Both the position numbers and the translations under genes were made by a program. The notes beneath the pieces were generated by a model. The model worked only from the letters and a program-made list of their open reading frames with translations. It did no database searches and was not told where the DNA came from. DNA of 64,000 nucleotides from TM7 phylum sp. oral taxon 349. Its GTDB lineage: Bacteria > Patescibacteriota > Saccharimonadia > Saccharimonadales > Saccharimonadaceae. The stretch's first letter is position 1; each line of letters begins with the position of its first letter. The DNA lies in the NCBI GenBank assembly GCA_018127705.1, contig CP072328.1:957751-1021750 (forward strand). The letters are read 5' to 3'. Positions 62,362 through 64,000 of the stretch are shown in pieces.

Positions 62362-63291
62362 TCAGGGTGCATAGTCGCCAACCTTATGAGTTAGTCGCGC
62401 CATACGATGTCCTCTATCAAGTGCGCAGCGTGCGCCGTCCGACATGTCGAAATCATAAACTGTTTGCAGCAGCCCTTCGTACAATTCCTCAACGGTGACA
62501 TCCAAGCTGCTGTCGTACGGGCATAAGTCAAATTCACGCAGGTTTCGCATATATTGTTCCGCTACATCGCACCCATTTTCGAGCGCCTTATCAAGTTGAA
62601 GCAGCTGCATGAAGTAATCATACGCTGGGTCGCGATAAAAATTACTTAAGTCTTTCAAGCCAATACCGCAAATCCTCGCATCCGATAGACCGTCAACCTC
62701 CATCTGCGATAATAATCGCAGTGCCTTAAGTACTAATTTAGAACTTAATTGATATCCTCTATCCTCGTTAAATTCGTATAGTGTCGGGCGAATGATATTA
62801 TTTGCTGTATCAAACACCGCTTGTCTAGTAGTATAAAGACTCCACTGATCGGTGTTCTCTTTGCAAGCGAGCAATTGATTCATTGTAAAATCTTGCTGAC
62901 TCATGTATTGCTCCGACGTCTCTATGACGCTAACACCATAACCATGCGAGTAATCATCTGGAGATAATACTTCTGCTAATGATTCAAGAGTATCGTACGC
63001 ATCATACGAAGAGTCGCTGTCAGCCGCTTGTAAAACTTGATAAAGTCAACATCGCGCGGACGGTGTGCCCTGAGTCCATCATACAACGCTGCAAGCAGTA
63101 CGTTGCGTCCCGCCCCCTCGGAAGCCGCCAGAAACAGGAATATCATCAAGATTAATTCCCAGGTTAGCATGCTCAAGTGTTTTCTTGTTGAGAGCGACCC
63201 GACATAAACCTTCGTGCGATTTGATATGCCTCAGAAATAGGGAGGAAGAAGAGGAGCTAGTAAGGTCAGTATAAGTTTGAGATTGAACCAT
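62362..63291 (-). pseudogene. Uncharacterised gene with two frameshifts
   Basis: Three frames join into one protein of about 308 residues: MVQSQTYTDLTSSSSSSLFL to DDIPVSGG, then EGAGRNVLLAALYDGLRAHR to VDFIK, then VLQAADSDSSYDAYDTLESL into the 180-residue frame from 62904 that ends HKVGDYAP. The breaks fall near 63118 (a GGGGGCGGG run) and near 63040 (a TTTT run), typical of sequencing error or slippage. The C-terminal part is helical. Family not recognised. If the frameshifts are errors this is an intact gene. Confidence 0.6.
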
Positions 63292-63585
63292 AAGAGCATC
63301 TCTACTTAAACGCCCAGATGCTCTTTGTTATCTTTAGCACCTTAACTACTTATGTTTATCAAAAATACTTTATTAGCAAACACAAGTATCCAAGGAATAT
63401 TCCCCGCTTTGAGAAACCAGTGCGGGGAAACTGGGTGAATCATGTCAGTGACGTAATGCTTATAAGTAGCGAGCTACTTCACACACGTTCAACGACTTTA
63501 GCCTAGATACAGGCGGATGAATTTTGGTATCCACCAAAATTCATCATGTCCGGGTTTACTGCCCGTTCAGTGTGATACCGAGGCA
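63292..63585. other. Intergenic gap
   Basis: No gene seen. A strong hairpin lies at 63516-63545. Confidence 0.5.
63516..63545. terminator. 13-bp perfect hairpin
   Basis: GATGAATTTTGGT pairs with ACCAAAATTCATC around a 4-base loop. No T-run follows on either strand, so it may be a processing or boundary structure. It separates AT-rich sequence from the GC-rich gene at the edge. Confidence 0.45.
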
Positions 63586-63918
63586 TCAGAGCCGCGCAAG
63601 CGCGCGGCAACCGACGATTCGCCCCTGGTCGTCGCGGACAGCCCCACTCGTAATGAGCAGGTCGTCCGTGTTGAGACCCCGGGCGCGCGCCACCTCCACC
63701 GTGATGCGACTCACGATGAAGACGGTGTCCTCGGCAGGCTCAGGCAGGCCAAGAACCTCCCCGAACTCGGTCTTAACGACCGGGATCGAGTTGATCTCGT
63801 CCACCAGCACATCGTGCTGGGAAACCCGAGCCACCCCGTCACTAGGGAAGACCGCAACGACGTTGTTACCGCCGTCAACAATCTTCACCTCGTGCAGGGT
63901 GAGGTTTACGACCCTCAT
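63586..63918 (-). CDS. GC-rich conserved hypothetical protein of actinobacterial/phage type
   Basis: 110 residues, ATG at 63918 after an AAGGGGGG ribosome binding site. The start VVNLTLHEVKIVDGGNNVV and end GAVRDDQGRIVGCRALARL, with PEPAEDTVFIVSRITVEVAR between, resemble small proteins of actinobacteria and their phages. Most codons end in G or C, unlike nearly all other genes here. It is a likely import from a host actinobacterium or its phage. Function unknown. The sequence beyond 63918 continues GC-rich to the window edge. Confidence 0.65.
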   Translation of the reverse strand: MRVVNLTLHEVKIVDGGNNVVAVFPSDGVARVSQHDVLVDEINSIPVVKTEFGEVLGLPEPAEDTVFIVSRITVEVARARGLNTDDLLITSGAVRDDQGRIVGCRALARL

Positions 63919-64000
63919 TTCCCCCCTTCAAGGGTGAGCGCGCATAGCTCTGCAAAGTACCTTCAGAAGTCCCGAAAGCTATTCTTTGCGGTGCGCGAGG

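Overview
The window looks like a chromosomal segment of a Candidatus Saccharibacteria (TM7) genome, most likely an oral, actinobacteria-associated lineage. This is inferred from the gene set: a compact housekeeping core (rpsF-ssb-rpsR-efp, ftsK, RNase J, pnp, truB, rpsT, holA, mutM, polA, dnaG-rpoD, corA, orn), Gram-positive-type surface genes (LCP protein, VanZ-like protein, an LAxTG-anchored adhesin), and GC-rich actinobacterial-looking fragments such as might come from a host. No 16S rRNA gene is present, so the assignment rests on gene content only.

Layout. 1-11.9 kb: a dense minus-strand block with a beta-lactamase-like membrane protein (cut by the left edge), efp, rpsR, ssb, rpsF, ftsK, a 1297-residue BspA-like surface protein and RNase J. 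12-14.1 kb: gene remnants (IS3-type orfA, a NUDIX gene with one in-frame TGA, short + strand hairpins). 14.1-21.5 kb: a membrane protein, pnp, NUDIX, two tandem GNAT acetyltransferases, a metallophosphoesterase and an excalibur-domain protein split at a homopolymer. 21.5-31 kb: an accessory region with a G-poor low-complexity tract, a lone tRNA-Arg(GCG), nested IS4- and IS5-type elements with broken transposases, a 15-bp tandem repeat, a VbhA/Fic toxin-antitoxin pair whose 3' side runs into GC-rich foreign-looking sequence, and several orphans and fragments.

29.6-39.5 kb: cell-envelope genes. LCP and VanZ-like genes are followed by a minus-strand Wzx/Wzy-type polysaccharide operon (wzz-like, phosphoglycosyl transferase, GT4, Wzy-like polymerase, GT2, pyruvyl transferase, Wzx flippase). 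Most genes after the first two overlap stop-to-start, and there is a good promoter upstream of the wzz-like gene. 39.6-42.5 kb: a LysM-like envelope protein, truB and a membrane protein. 42.5-45.1 kb: an AT-rich island bounded by a perfect 113-bp direct repeat that duplicates the 3' end of the adjacent DHH-like gene. It carries IS1595-family remnants and a trypsin-like protease gene. 45-62.3 kb: mainly core genes for replication, repair, transcription and RNA turnover, interrupted at 51.3-53.1 kb by an ImmA/IrrE-membrane protein pair and IS-end debris. 62.3-64 kb: a gene with two frameshifts, then a GC-rich actinobacterial/phage-like gene at the right edge.

Themes. Many genes have a TATAAT-like box ending 6-7 nt before the start codon and no Shine-Dalgarno, which predicts leaderless transcripts. 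Several core proteins depart from textbook motifs: DnaG lacks all four zinc ligands, PolA motif C reads H-D-S, and EF-P has Arg at its tip. The accessory regions show repeated insertion, decay and probable gene exchange with actinobacteria. All calls come from reading the sequence; no database search was run.
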